Below are positions 1 through 14,373 of a DNA stretch of 64,000 bases, in pieces (the first letter of the stretch is position 1; the number at the start of each line of letters is the position of its first letter). The translations under genes were made by a program, and so were the position numbers. Location: positions 22,931,002 to 22,995,001 of the forward strand of contig CM022665.1 in NCBI GenBank assembly GCA_012295275.1, given 5' to 3'. The notes under the pieces were generated by a model. That model saw only the letters and a program-made list of their open reading frames with translations. It was not told the DNA's origin and ran no database searches. Source of the DNA: Chrysomallon squamiferum. Its lineage: Eukaryota > Mollusca > Gastropoda > Neomphalida > Peltospiridae.

Positions 1-60
1 GGGAGCGTAGATTCAGTGCCAAGGGAAACACAAATGAAATTAAAAGAAAATGTTCCTGTG

Positions 61-479
61 GATTTTTTTTTCCTTTTTTTTTTTTTTTTTTTTTGTGTAG
101 GGTGTTTTTTAGTACTAATTATAAAACAATTAAAGGATGAAAAAGATGAAGCAAAATAAAATAATTATGTAAAAGAATACGAAGTATAAAAAGAAGATAA
201 TTATGATGACGAAAAAGAAGATGAAGAAAAAAGATAGAACAAAGAGAAAAAGAAGAAGAAACATTTAAATAAAGAACCATGCAGATAACGAGAACAGTTT
301 TAATAACCATAACTTTATTTCTTTTTAAATGACTGATTTTTTTTGTGTGTTGTTTTTGTTCTTTATGCTTATTAAAATTATTACTCTACATTCTTAAAAT
401 TGAAAAAAAAAAAAAAAACAGAAGAAAGAAAAAACGAATTAACAGGACAGGAAACAAACAAACAAACAAACAAACAAAA

Positions 480-517
<38 letters not shown>

Positions 518-660
518 TCATAATAATAATAATAATAATAATGAGAAGAAGAAGAAGAAAAAGAAGAAGAAAAAGAAGAAGCAGAAGAAGAAGAAGAATA
601 AATGAATTTAAAAAAAGAGAGAGAGAGAAGAAATAACGTTTTCACTCTGTTCAAGATGAC
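61..660. repeat. Low-complexity block: poly-T, CAAA, AAT and AAG repeats
   Basis: Poly-T at about 61-94, poly-A near 403-418, (CAAA)n at about 456-478, (AAT)n at 481-542 and an AAG-rich purine run at 543-600. Apparent reading frames here are homopolymeric translations (Asn, Ile, Lys, Tyr, Ser) of these repeats, not genes. Confidence 0.9.
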
Positions 661-3600
661 ACAGGGAGTCTGACAGTTGTAATCTAGTCTGCTGGAAGAG
701 TTATATGCGGGGAGGTAACTCGAGAAATTCGTCTAGCTTGTTACGTCGCAGGCCATTGCACGCGATTAACAACAAAGCGTTTGGTATGCGAGGTAATGGG
801 CGGAACATATTTTTGCCACTTTAGCTGTTTACCTTGTCACAACAAATGCATTATGGATGCTGCTGCTTCTTTTTTGCAGCTTTCGGCTCACTGATGAGAG
901 ATTTAGCTTGTTTCCGCGAGATTTCCAGCAGTTTGAAGATCGTCATGCTTGCGGGTCTGTCTTCTGTTCCAGACAAAACACACACATTTATAATTAATGG
1001 ACCACTCTGCTGGTTTTGTAGATGCTCAAAACTAAAATCAGTAAAAGCCGATATTATTATGTTTCGGAGCAATGCAGAGATTATCGTTCTTGTCATTATA
1101 AAATGTAATAGAGACAACGTTCATGTTTAAATGAATCCCGTGTTCAAGGAAGGGAAACAGTATCTAAAAACAATATTTAATCATCTCTTGCTAAATATGA
1201 TTATGGTGCTTCTTGAAACCTTTCTGCAACTAATCCAAAGGCTACAAATAATAAGTGAAAATTACAAATTAGCAGGAACTCTTGCTTGAGAATGAATATA
1301 AAGAATATTTCGCAAACCACATTTATAAAGACAAAATTGTATGGGATTATAAATTCATGTTCATAGCACAGAAAAGTAAATACATACATGTAGCAATAGA
1401 CTGCGAACTAAAATTTTGAAAATTTTAATATTATAATAATTTTAAATATAAGGGTAGCCTCGTCTACTCGCTTTTGTACATCAGTATCTTATTTGTCTTT
1501 TTTTTTTTTTTTCTGTTCATTACATGCTCTTCAGACACACGGTGTTATCTGAGGTAACCAGTACTTGATTTTATAATTATTCTCTTGTTGACAGTTAATT
1601 TCACACTGTGATAAATGTGACAGAGCTAGCTGTTTTTCATACTTTCTTATAAGCACAGTCTCGATTGCACATTCGAACCTGTTTTTATTCAGCCTACGAG
1701 TGTTCTATTTATTTTTTTGTAATGGAATTAATTTCGCCTCAACAGAAAATTGCATTTAAACAAGGATGGTGCGGCTTATTTTCTTACACTGTAGATTCGC
1801 ACCTATTTCTTTAGATTTAAAACAGTTTTCCTTTTTTTAATTTTATTTATTTTTTTTTTTTTTTCATTTCGTCAAAATAAAGTGTATTGTTTTAAAATCT
1901 AAAGATAATAAATTTTAGCCTAATATTTGTGGATTTATATAATTATTTATAATTATTATAATATTTTTTATAACAATCTCGAAGAAATGGGATTAAATAC
2001 ATAAGAAAATAAAAATGAGTGTGTAATTAGTCACTAAGAATTTTATAATCGCGAGCTCAGATCTTTGTTCGACATCACAGGTTTTGTTTTCTTTCATTAT
2101 ATTTCCCATCCTTTCTTAAAATAACAAAACCAACCCTTTATAATATTTTTTTTTTTTTTTATTAATAAACCTTCATGAAAATAGTTCAAACGCTCTATTA
2201 ACTCCTTCTGCTGTTTTCTTGTGTATAAGATTTTTGCTTTCAGTTGCGATAAAGCTGTTAAAAGTAAAAATATTGTGTTTTGACTATGTTAAAACATATT
2301 CGTAAACAAAATCACAGTTAATGGTTTGTTTGGAGCTGGCACACCTGTTCTCTGAAAATAATCCTCTATGACAGCAGTTCAGCGTAGCAGAAAGCTTGAA
2401 GTGGAGTAACGCAACATTGGACTGAATGGACTGTACTTATTATTTCTTGTATTAATGACCCGTTATAGCCGAGTGCAATCAAATTATATTCATATCCAAG
2501 TCAGAACATCATCCTATAATCCCTTCATTTCCAAACAAGAGAGTAAATACATTGTGTTGATATTTAGATATATCTATGTGTAATACTGCCAAACATTCAG
2601 TATCTTACACTGACAATGTTAACACATATAGAACCAAACGTCTTACTTACATGTCAAAATACTTACTTTTTTTTTGTTTTTTATTATATATATATTTTTT
2701 TTATTAACATATACAAAATTTGATGAAATAATTATGTTCTATGAGTATAGTGTTTGTAAATGTGTATTTTTTTGTGCGTATGTTTCTGTGGAAAACACAT
2801 CGACAAATTTACAATCAAAAGAATATCATTTTTGTTCAGCGGCTTTGCTACGTGAACACCATAAACAAACAACTTTCCCCAATACCTACCGCGGTGTGTT
2901 GTTTATATAACCAATAGGTTAGGTTAAAATATTTTAGTCACGGGCAAGAAGCAATGTATACCTGTGTGAAATACTAAACTAAAATAGGCAATATATTGGC
3001 GATGAAAACCTAACCGAGTTATTTATGTGAATATTGTGTAGATTAAACACACGCTGGAAATACTGATACTGATTTACGTTAGCGCTTAGTACACCATGAG
3101 AAAAACACCTGCATTTTGGTAATAAAAGGGAAAACTGATTGCTCTGTCAGTCTCGAACCTACAGAACACGGAGATGACTAAATTTTGTTTAGATTCCAAA
3201 CTAATGTGTTCCAAATTGTTCGTGATTATTTATATTTCCATTTCGAGAGTTTGGTATTTGCCCAGTCATTTAGAGGTCAGACAAATAGAATTTTACATTT
3301 TATTCAGATGAGCTTGGAACATTTTCCCAGTCGAAGAATTTCCCACTCTGAGTTGAACTTTAAAATAATATATCTGCAGTGAAGGTAATCAGCGTTTGTT
3401 CAAAATACCCAGAGCAGCAGCTGTTGCCTAAGTGTGAAATTAAACCACTTTTTGCACGACTATAGCGTTCCGCTCGCGTGAGTTCTGCGAATAGTGGCTA
3501 AATGGTGTTAATGATAATGCAAATTACTTGCATAGCTCTTTCGATAAGATTGGAACTAATGGGAAAACAATCCATGGATGTATTGGCTCAAAGTCCTCTA

Positions 3601-6480
3601 ACAGGGAAACCCATTAGTTTGAGCAGACCATGTTATATGATCGCCATCAGATATCTATTTGTCACGATACCTCATCTTGTTCAGACAATTTTGGTCAAAG
3701 GCTAAGGTTTTATACAAGTCTAAAACACCCCAAAAAGGCGAAGATGTTTTGTTGTGCAACAACATGTAATCGAAATGCGACAACATTCACGGCAGTAGAC
3801 TGTAATTATTTTAATGGTTAGATTGTATTATGTTTAATACTCTTGCTTTAAATCATCGGAACACAGACGTCTAATGCATGTATTACGCTTAACATAAAAC
3901 TTAAATAGGAATTTTAGGATTTTTACAGTGTTATTCTAAATATATTATTTTCTACAACATCCCACTAAAATGATGTACTATTATAATAAAATGATTTTTA
4001 GATTAATATGATACATTACAAAAAAAAAAAAAAAAAAAGAAAAAGATAAACATTTTAGAGAGAAGGAAATATTTGTGATTAAGTTAAAATTCTTGAAGAT
4101 TCACTCCGGCAAAATATTTTTTAGCGTCACTTTCGTCGTGTGTAAAATAACACTGCACACTTACAGTATATTCAGGCAGTCTTAGCTCAGCTCTACCTGC
4201 TTTCAGCGATATGTGATCAGAAAAGACAGAAGAGGAAGAAAAAAAAACCCAGAGAAAAACATTCAAAATCCATTGTGTTATTTATCAAGGCTTGGTTGCA
4301 AAATTCAGTCGTAGGGCTTGACAACTCATATTGCAGCTGTATAGCCAGCGGCATAATTGTGAAAGTTTTATCCTGTTTACGTGACATAATTACATCATTT
4401 GAAACAGACAATTAATGTTATTTGTCTTCTAGGTTCTCACCTCTGTGTTCTGATGTATATCTTTTTTTAACAAAGATGCTGGTGGTCAAGGTAATAATAA
4501 TAACTAACAATAATAAATGGTAACGATAATAATCTTGTCTGTCAATAAACTATCGAGTTAAACTAAATTAACTTAATTCATTCGTATTCTATAATGCGTT
4601 TTAATTAACTAAATTGATACTGCCTCTGAATGTAACAAAATGAACAAGTCCACATCTGGTGTATAACCCCCACCCAATAGGGTTTACAATAAATAAAAAA
4701 AATGCATAGAAGGTAGACACATAATTTTATGTTAGGATTGCTTACACTTCACAGATTAGTTGTTTATCATCTAAAACATTAAAATTAACAACATTTTGCT
4801 TTATATATCGATATCTGCCGATTAATTTTCATTCCGGTTTATTTATTTTCAAATCACGTTCGCCACGATTTATACAAGCTATCAAACTGTCAGTCCTAGC
4901 CAAACAAGTTAGCTTCCCTGACATCTAATTACTGCTGAAAAACTTTGATTTGTCTGGAGTGTGTTAGATTAGTAAGTAAACAGGCTCCCTCCCGTCTGTT
5001 CTGTTACAGTTTGAATTTGCTTTTCTCCGTTTTTGAAACATTTACGGATTTATTTCTTTTAAGGCTGAACTGTCGTCGTTTAAACAAGAGTTTTGAATGC
5101 CACAAGACAAAAACTAAATGATCATTTTGAATATGTTCTAATGTAGTAAGTGGTCGTGTCTAGACTTATTTTTGAGCTTTTTAACACATCACAACAATAT
5201 ATTTAATAACACTGTAGAAATTTACCGAGTTGGTTTTAAATGTCGACCTATTCGCACATCAGTAGTTTGCTTAACAGATCTAACATTATCAGTGCAATTA
5301 AAACGACAAAGCTTGAGGCGTTGCCAAATGACACAACTAAACTGTATGATCACCGTCTTTCATCTTAGCAGTCCTGAAACTATGATCCAAACTGGTTTTC
5401 CACTTGCTGTTGGCAAATCTGTCTGCACAGCCAAAAGCTAAGAGTGAAAATATTTGAAAACAAAATCAGTGGCTAGGAGAAATAGCCTGCAGGTTTTAAA
5501 CAAATTGTGTATCTCTCAGAATATTCTTCGGTAATAGTTGCGATTCAAATATCAAAATTGCCAATTTTTTCGTGTTAGAAGTGTTATAATTTAACTACAC
5601 GGATTCTGCGTACAAACAGGTTTTACTTTATTAATACAGAACACAGAACATTGAGTATTTTTATCATGCTTATTTTTTTTTAACACTTTTCATCCAGCTA
5701 AATAATTATATTTTACAGCTAAATATTTGTAAAAAAAGAAATCATAAAGCTCCCATTTCTGTAACAAAATTAGAGAAAATAGCTTCGAGATGAATTGTGT
5801 TTTTTGTCTTATTTTAATAACTCATAAAATTATTCAATCATATTGCTATTATATTCCAGGAATTAGAAAACTGAGCAATGATTCTGAAACGTATTCCCTG
5901 AAGCATTTGCCGAAGACCGTTATTAAACAGTAGCAAAATCCAAATAATCTTTCTTCGGAATTCTTTTTGTGTTTTATATGTGTTTACGAATAAATTGTTT
6001 TAATTCCATGGAAAGGGAATATTTCCTTTTACACACAAATTTAATTTTGTTAGTTCTCAAGTGTACCGATCAGTAATGTTTTTTAAAAGCGTATTTCGAT
6101 TTTATTTTTTTTTAAATTCTGCAATTCTCTATTAAGATTAAGCATATTATAAATGAAAATTATTCCTCTGAGGTGAATTAATCGTGAATGAACAATTGTA
6201 CAGAATCACTATACAATATGAGAACATAGAGGAATAAGTATATGGCCATAAATTTCTATTTCGGATAACAATGATTCTTGACAGAGAAATAATGATAATT
6301 TACTTGCAAACTGTAACGATACAAAAATTCGTCAGTAATGTCAGACAGATTCTTACTATATTAAAATTATAAATACTTCAGAATCTAGTTATTACATGTT
6401 TATTAATCAAAATTCACAATGTTTACCATGTAGCCCTCAAATTATGGCTACTTTATAACTTATTTTTTGTTTTGAATTTT
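661..6480. other. Intergenic, no gene recognised
   Basis: AT-rich sequence with short poly-T/poly-A runs (for example near 1500, 1850, 2147 and 4020-4038). Open frames are all under 100 codons, show no recognisable domain, and several are open on both strands. No tRNA, transposase or repeat family was recognised. The lower part contains or approaches the 3' end of the minus-strand gene that stops at 6663. Confidence 0.55.
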
Positions 6481-6507
6481 GTTTCTCTCTTCTCACAATA
6501 TGCGAGA

Positions 6508-6513
6508 TTTATT
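6508..6513 (-). terminator. Candidate polyadenylation signal (AATAAA) of the membrane protein gene
   Basis: AATAAA on the minus strand lies about 150 nt past the stop codon at 6663-6665. That is a reasonable 3'UTR length for this gene. AATAAA is common by chance in AT-rich DNA, so this is only the best-placed candidate. Confidence 0.4.
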
Positions 6514-6662
6514 CTTGAGCAACAATTATTAACATTTTGCGGAAAACAATCACAAATACTGAGCTGGCAAAAGATTAACGGAACGTCTGTGCGTACTATC
6601 AAACTGTTGTTCGTGATCTAAACTTAAAAACTCATCTAGTATGCTTTGCATTTTTGGCGTTT

Positions 6663-9600
6663 TTATATCATTTCTTTCACCGTGTCTTGTTCATGAGGTG
6701 TTGAAAAATCTAAATCTCTAAATTCGTCATCGTAATTATACGAAAATCTTTCATTTCTGCCTTGCCTTGGCAGATCGGAAGGTGGAAGAAAACTCATACA
6801 GCGACGATCACCTGCCTGCAGACAGGTTTCATCTTTGTCTTCTTCGTGGAATATATGTCTTGATGTACGTTCCCGTTCTAATGGAATAATTGAATTTAAA
6901 TCCAACATATTGGGTTGAACAATGTAATTCCTCTGTGGCACTGGTTCATTTAACACACATCCTCTCTGTGCACGTCTGAGGGGAATCCGTAACGCATCCG
7001 GATCACTATTGTTACTCTCCGAACTTCCGTATCCGGCATAGTCGCACGTACAAAAATGGTGTCCGTCCCTGGAGTTGTTGAAACGTCTTTCACCCACAGA
7101 ATCCGAGTCGTCGATGTATTCGTATGGATGGGCGGATTCTGTATAGTAGTGACTGCTGTCGTCGGAGATGTTTGGTATAGCTGGAAGTTCTCTGTTGGCT
7201 AGATCGAGATTTCGACATCGTGGTTGCTGCCAGAGAGAGGATGAAGGAAAGAAACTTGGCTGAAGTTCACGAACTGGCTGACTGATAACCAAGTCATCTA
7301 AACGCATGGCTGAAGAATCCTGAAATGAAGATTTGAAAATGTATATGAATATCAAAGCTTGTTACAGTTTTTACTACATTCTCACATCTGTCTAGGTGGC
7401 AGGCGTACTATTTTGTAACTATTTATTTACTTTTTTTTTTTTTTATCCATACCTTAACGTTCCTAATGTATATTTTATTACGATTAATTTAGCGTCACAT
7501 TGGCATAATATTTGTTTTGGACAGAATAAGTAACAGATAAATCATATTCCACTGAAGTGTCATAATTTAATCAATTTCAGATTTCTAAGCATTCTCTACA
7601 CGAAAATATCTCACGTAATATACAAGATTTTGTTATAACAATGATATTTAAAAATCTACAGAGCGGAGCCAAGATTTCAGAACAGAGAATCATATTAATC
7701 TAATTTCGTGATAAAATGTGTCGAAATGAAACGAATAAAAAGAAAAACGTCAGTCGGGGGAGACAATGTTATAAGCTCATGATACAATACTTACAACAAC
7801 AGTTTTGTTTACGTATAATATATTGATGCTTTATATGTAAACCGTTTTGGCAATAACGTACCCTTTCTATTGTGTCTATAACAGGTGCAGAAGCGTAATG
7901 ACAACTAGAATACGGTCTAACATCAGTCTGTTCTGACTGCACGGATTCTTGACTTTCTCGGTCTGTGGTTCTCGATTTTAGTTTTGTGTGTCTGAAAATA
8001 AAATTTGTTTTATTAACGGTTCTTTGAAGATTTATATAATGTATATTCACAGCTTGTTATAATCTTAATAATTTTCAAGCGATAGTGTGTGTGTGTGTGT
8101 GAGTTTATATGTATGTGTATGTGTGTGTTGCTGACAGCAACAAATGGACATTGTGTTCATCCTGTGAGATTTCTAAATAAATAATTAGAAATAAATCAAT
8201 CCGTACAGTTCTGTAACACATTTGGATAATAAAAGTAAAGACTGAGAACGAAGACAGAACATTTTACAGCGATCACAATATTGGTTAAGTCGTATAAAGA
8301 TGAACTAAGATGCATTAACTAATTTACACAACGGCGATGCAATTCCATTATCGTGATGTTGCTAGGCAACAAAAAATAACCAGTTTCGTGGGAAGAGTTT
8401 CACAGCAGGGATACTCGGTGCAATTATCTTTTATTATTACATAATCATTGACCGAAAATATTAAGTTTCTAATTGCGAAAATAGAAATGCAGATGGCACT
8501 GGAGACATTACATATCGAAGGCTTGAAGAACCCAGTACTGGTTTTGTTTCGAAAGCTTTTGCAGTATTGATGACGAAAATAACTTTGCAATACATGACAC
8601 GTACACAACTTAGCTTCTTCCTCGTTTCTTACCGTGAGTGCTGACATTTGTAATTCGTGTATTGTCGCATAATAGAATCAGTGTTTTAAAGATACAATGC
8701 CACGTTTAATTCTAAATAACAAACAGCGATGAGACACATAGTACATAAACAAAGCCCGTAACAACGCAAAAAGTTAAGTTACTATTCGTTCCGCGTCTGT
8801 ATTAGCTTATCAGGGGAACTAAAATATGGTAAAATGTTTGCCTGAGGAGCTGTGGGTTGCAGCATTAAATATTTTCGGTAATCCATTAGGACTATATCTT
8901 ATTCAATCAGTTTGACGTGACTTAGCTATCAAGCGTCTGCGTATAGCCATCCATGTAATCGGTAGAAGTAATAATTTACACAAAATGATCGAACTGTTTG
9001 ATATTTAATCTTATGATATAAAGAAACGTTAAATTAACATTCATTCATTTATTTTGGCTTTTCAACACTATTACAGATAAATAATCCCAACATATCAACT
9101 GTCTTTTCATTCACTGTTCTGGAAAAAGAGGACATTTGAACTGTAAAACTTTGTTTAAAGTAAGAACAATTGAAGTACGGTAGTAATAAACATAGTATTT
9201 TAGTAAATTCATTAAGATAAAATATCGTTGTCAAAGTCTTCAATTGTAATAAGAAGCTCAACTTGTTTATAATAAAACATATACATGCGTGTATCTGTAT
9301 ATATATGTGTGTGTATGCATGTGTACTTGTGTGTGTATATGTATATACAGTGTATACGTGTATATGTGTGTGTGTATGCGTGTATATGTGTGTGTGTATG
9401 CATGTATATATGTCTGTGTATGTATATGTACACATACAATAATAACAATGACGACGACGACGACAACTCACCTGCAACAAAAGTAGATGAGCACTGCTGT
9501 GAAACACACAGACACCAACAAACAGGCCGTAACAACCATAACTTTACAGGAAAAGTCACACGGGTCTGAATCCATCTCTTCGCCAACGTCGTCACCCCCA

Positions 9601-9836
9601 TCAAAGACGCCATCACCGTCGAAGTCAGCTTTACATTTATCAACCATAAACATTTTTAACTGCTGCCCCACACTCTCGCCAACACACCCAGTCCAGTTGA
9701 CCTTGTCCAACAGGCTGGGCTTCCATGGTGGAGGACATGGAAAATTCTTCCAAAATGATTTCAGTAGTGGATCAAGATGTTCTTCAGCCATCGACACAAG
9801 ATGGTCAAAACTTGGAAGAAACGTCGATGTCGTCAT
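6663..9836 (-). CDS. Single-pass membrane protein with tyrosine-rich cytoplasmic tail (3 coding exons)
   Basis: I do not recognise the family. The exons are 9836-9472 (coding part of an exon that starts at 9863), 7991-7862 and 7319-6663. Junctions use GTGAGT and GTACGT donors and TTTTCAG/TTTCAG acceptors, with phases 2 and 0 matching, giving 383 residues. Residues about 1-97 hold five cysteines, an N-W-T glycosylation sequon and an acidic D-x-D-G-D-G-x-x-D loop like EF-hand or thrombospondin-3 calcium sites. Residues about 98-120 form one membrane segment ending in FCCR, followed by basic residues, so the C-terminus should be cytoplasmic. The tail (about 260 residues) has ELPAIP, SSHYY, PYEYIDD and FSYNYDDEF, plausible phosphotyrosine/SH2-docking sites. 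All three upstream frames close inside the exon, so translation starts at 9836 unless an internal acceptor (for example TTCTTCCAAG near 9813) joins an unseen signal-peptide exon. No signal peptide is visible. Role inferred: cell-surface receptor or adaptor. Confidence 0.7.
8085..8130. repeat. Short GT/TATG-rich repeat in intron 1 of the membrane protein gene
   Basis: About 14 nt of pure (GT)n followed by mixed TATGTG repeats, inside the intron between exons 9836-9472 and 7991-7862. Confidence 0.7.
9283..9432. repeat. TG/TA-rich microsatellite
   Basis: Alternating TATG, TGTG and TATA units. It sits in the intron just downstream (minus sense) of the donor at 9471. Long frames across it on both strands are repeat translations. 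Confidence 0.85.
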
Positions 9837-10937
9837 TGGATTTCAGTTCACTTCGACTCCATTCTGAAACCAATAAAACGGTACATTAACTTCGGATATG
9901 ATCGACTTCCAAGGACTGTGGAAAATTAACGTCTAATTGGAGTTTGTTTCTCTCATCTAAAAATTAAGCTACAAAGGAAAATTTAAGCATTAGTTTGCTT
10001 CTGCCATCTGAAATAAAATTATATTAACGAAAAAAAAATGTTTAATTTTTTTTTTCAGCAGGTTTCCTAATTACGTAGGATCCATAAAAATGCCAATCCG
10101 CTAAGACTGACCTATAAGAAAAATATACAGGAATTTTTTAAGATGTATTGCGCTTTTATGTGAATATCACTCCTACACCATAATCTGTATCAGATCAATA
10201 AGCGCTGCTTTACATTTAATATCTTAAACTACATTAAAAATAATTGTCCTAGTTCATATTTCAAATAACAGTTAATTGAAAATGCAGTGGAATTTTGGGT
10301 CTAAATCACATTTCGTTGACAAATCGTAGATCAGTTTCTTTTACGAATATCGGATAACGCATTTGTAAAGGACATTGCTCAGATTCACTTGTACTTAATT
10401 AAAATAATTAAGCTTATAAACTCAGATCGTTCCATGTTGTACTAGGATAATCTGAATCCCATAACATAAAATAACAATATCGGACTTCATCTATGCGCTG
10501 TTCGTCATCACTTTCTAATAAAAGACAAAAAGATAATGAATTCCAGTTGAACATGATCCATTCTGAAATCATAGAACAACAGACACATTAATAGTTTTTT
10601 TCTTCTTCTCATTAACAAACGTTTCTTTATGAATTTGTATTAACGAGGTTTGGAAAATGATGACTGCAGTTTGCTTTAGTATGTTATTCAACACGACTTT
10701 ATTTGCGAATTAATAATGAAATTTGGGGATTTTCATCATTTGCTGTAAATGATTAATTCGTTTCGGCTGGTTAATAATAATAATAATAATAATAATAACA
10801 ACAACAATAACATCTTTAAATTGGCTGGAATTCACTGATAAAATAAAAAATCCTTTTTTATCACAGACATATATAAATACAACAGGTTTTTTTTTTTTTT
10901 TTGTTATAGAAATCTTGTACTAAGTATATCATTATTT

Positions 10938-10979
<42 letters not shown>

Positions 10980-11599
10980 ATCAGTCAGCCAGTCATGGCA
11001 GTACAAGACTTCCAATACACAAATTCAAAGACACAGAGAGAAACTCTGCCCCACAAAATGCAGAGTAAAATGAGAAGATAAGTACAATTACTGTCAGTTA
11101 ACAGCGACATAGAGACAAAAACTTGAGAATGCTTTGTTTTGTAATATCGTACTGTAGTATCAACACAATATAATATCTAGACCAAAAGGTTTCAAATTAC
11201 TAATTAAATATTAACCGTTTTGTAGCCAATACAATGGGAAAAAAAAGGATCATTCAATACTCCAAACGTATGTTTTTTTTATGTACATTTTACTATTTCA
11301 AATGGGTTTTTTTTTGTGGGGGGTTTCCTCTCCTCCTCTGGGTTTTCTTTAAACAAAGAACAGAGCTTTAGCTATTCCAAAACTAAATTTCGTCCGATAT
11401 TTTTACAATTCCATACGTAACGTAATATGAATTCATATTCCATATTTACAAAATCAGTAATTCAAATATTATCTGAAAAAACAAAAAATGACTGGCAGTT
11501 ATTAATTAATAATCTATACATCAATAAAAAAAAAATCATTTTTTAGTAAATGCGTATTAACGTTTCTACTTTCAGAACCTTTGCATGAATCATCATCAT

Positions 11600-11630
<31 letters not shown>

Positions 11631-12208
11631 CATTTTAAAAGATGGAAACAAAGAAAATCAAGAAATAACCTGAAAGAAATAAAATAAAACAAAGACAAGA
11701 TGTGGGTGGTGAAAGGACAACAAAATGACGCTATGTGTGATTCAATTTGGTTACGGAACCTGTATGATTTTCCAGATTAAATTAAATTTGTCCAGCTAAT
11801 GACCTCCACATGTCTGCTACAACGTATCACATATGTCCTAATTACCTTTGTTCAGGCAGCAGCCAATTCTCGGGAGATATTATCAGTGCAGAAACGGAAC
11901 TTTAATTTGATTAACAATGCGCTCAGTGATCTGATGCGAGTGTGTTTGTCTTTAGGCTAGGTGGTTTTTACGTAAGCCTTTTTTTTTTTTTTTTTTTTTT
12001 TCTGTCCTTCTGTTTTTATTATTACTTTTTTTTTTTCTGATCGAATAGTTATTGGAAAATAAAGTAATGTTCAAAATCGCTTTACGATCGTTTAGAAATT
12101 ATTACATTTTCTTTTGGCGAGGCATAATCCTAAGTGTATATAAAATAGCATAACAAAAAATTAATACTTTTTTTATTCGTTGTTAATGTATTTTACCCGT
12201 TTATCTGC

Positions 12209-12247
<39 letters not shown>

Positions 12248-12533
12248 TTTCACTTACTTATTAACTCTTTAAATGACACCATTCCACTTTTTTCTTCAGA
12301 AGTGACAATTAATAGTTTCTATTCTTTTTAATATTTCTTCTCAGTTACAAATATATATATCATTAATATACTTGTTTTTTAAAAGGAGAACATTAACAAG
12401 GGAAAAAAAGAGACTGTTTCTGCAGTATCGTGTTGCAGTCTTGAAAATCATGCTGACAGCGATGAATGCAACAACTAAATTCGAGAAGAAATATTCTAAA
12501 TGGTTACTCGGCTTTTAAATTTCGTATTGATTT

Positions 12534-12671
<138 letters not shown>

Positions 12672-12787
12672 TAACTTACGTGTCAAGTTGTCTTTATTTG
12701 CGAAAACAGAACATTTATTGCATAGTGAAAAGAAATATATACATACACACTGTACTTCACACATACTCACGTACGCACATACACAGA

Positions 12788-12790
<3 letters not shown>

Positions 12791-12857
<67 letters not shown>
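12791..12857. repeat. (GA)n microsatellite
   Basis: About 67 nt of pure GA, only 120 nt from the preceding GA tract. Confidence 0.95.
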
Positions 12858-12859
<2 letters not shown>

Positions 12860-14147
12860 ACAGCTAAATATTATTTTACTAATATAAAAACTTAACTAAC
12901 ATTAAAGAATGTTGAAACTCACCTAAAATGAACACATACAAACTATTTCCAACTACAACTGTTGTAAGATTTTCACAGTACAGCGCGAGTTGGTTCTAAA
13001 CGTCGTTTCACCTGTGTCAACAGCAAAACGGGCCACAATGTCACTACATACATTCAGTAATGACCTGGCTATTTTAAACAAATTTATGTCCAAAATGTAC
13101 GTGTTGACACCCACCAATAACCAGTAATATGGATTACCATTGTGTCAACAAGAAGTGCATTTAGGCAAAGTCCAAAAACAAACAACTGGACAATGTTGTG
13201 AAATACCACGCAGACGTTCTTTGAACATACATTATTACATAATCCTCGTCCGTTTTCTATTAAGTATTTCTATGCTGTGAAATTCAAAAGTAACAGGAAA
13301 CATACTGTTAGATGACGACAATAGTCTGGAAGTTGTCATTGTCAGTTTATAATTGTAATTCTTTATTGTGTTAATGTATTAAGGATCATGTCCTTTGGGA
13401 CATCGCGTAGTTAATGAAAAATCCATCGAAATGTCAACATGTTGGTTTGTGCATTCATCAAAGAATTGTTGGTGTGGGGTCCGGTGGGAGAAAAAATAAA
13501 GTGAAAAGACGATGTTTTCAGTTAAACAGTAAATAAAGTCCAGAAATAGAATCAACAGCGTGATTTGGGAATAGTGTTAAATAAGACAACACTAATTGTT
13601 TATCGTATATTTTTGAAAGAAAAAGAGGCTTTGTTATTTTAAAAGAGTAAATTAATATATGAATGCTTTACATATGAACACAAAATTAAAATTGCTTTTT
13701 CATGTTTTACAGAGGTATTTTAAATTAACTTGTATGCTGAAGAATATAATTATACATATATATATATATACAAAAAAAAAATTTTTAAAAAATCCAAAGA
13801 CAGCTAAAAACATGCAATACACCAGTAACAATAGTCAAATTAAAAAAATACTAGTAATATCAAACTTTCGAAGTCGAACGTGAAAAGAGACTCCTTCCCC
13901 CAAATTCATCAAAATAGATTCAGAAAAATATATAAGCAAACAAAGCAGAATTTTTTGTTTTAAGAAGCCCCACTAAAACGGCCAATTAAAACCAGAACTA
14001 AATTAGCTTTCTACAAACTAACTCAATTAACTGTGTGATCATGATCATTTTTTTTTTTCTGCTTGTTTACAGAGATAATTATCCTTTGCAGGTGCATATT
14101 ATAAACATATTTTTCACGTGTACTAATACAGATATATTCACAGAAAA

Positions 14148-14255
14148 TGCTTATTAATAAAGATATCATTACATGTGCTTGTTAATAAAGTATCTTTCCC
14201 ATGATCTTAATAAAGATATCATTCCCAGTTGCTTGTTAATAAAGATTGTTCATAG
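14148..14255. repeat. Minisatellite, four units of 26-28 bp
   Basis: Units start at 14148, 14176, 14204 and 14230. Each carries a (G)TTAATAAAG core and a TATC/ATTCCC tail, with visible divergence between copies. Confidence 0.7.
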
Positions 14256-14304
14256 ATAGTTATTAATCCTTCACATCAGCAGCTAGTTTATATGAAATAA
14301 GTTG

Positions 14305-14305
<1 letters not shown>

Positions 14306-14370
<65 letters not shown>
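14306..14370. repeat. (GT)n microsatellite
   Basis: About 65 nt of uninterrupted GT, 50 nt downstream of the minisatellite at 14148-14255. Confidence 0.95.

Positions 14371-14373
<3 letters not shown>

Noticed and set aside
9285-9643. Frames on both strands across the TG/TA tract overlapping the first coding exon of the membrane protein gene
   Set aside because: They ignore the GTGAGT donor at 9471-9466 and consist largely of repeat translation.
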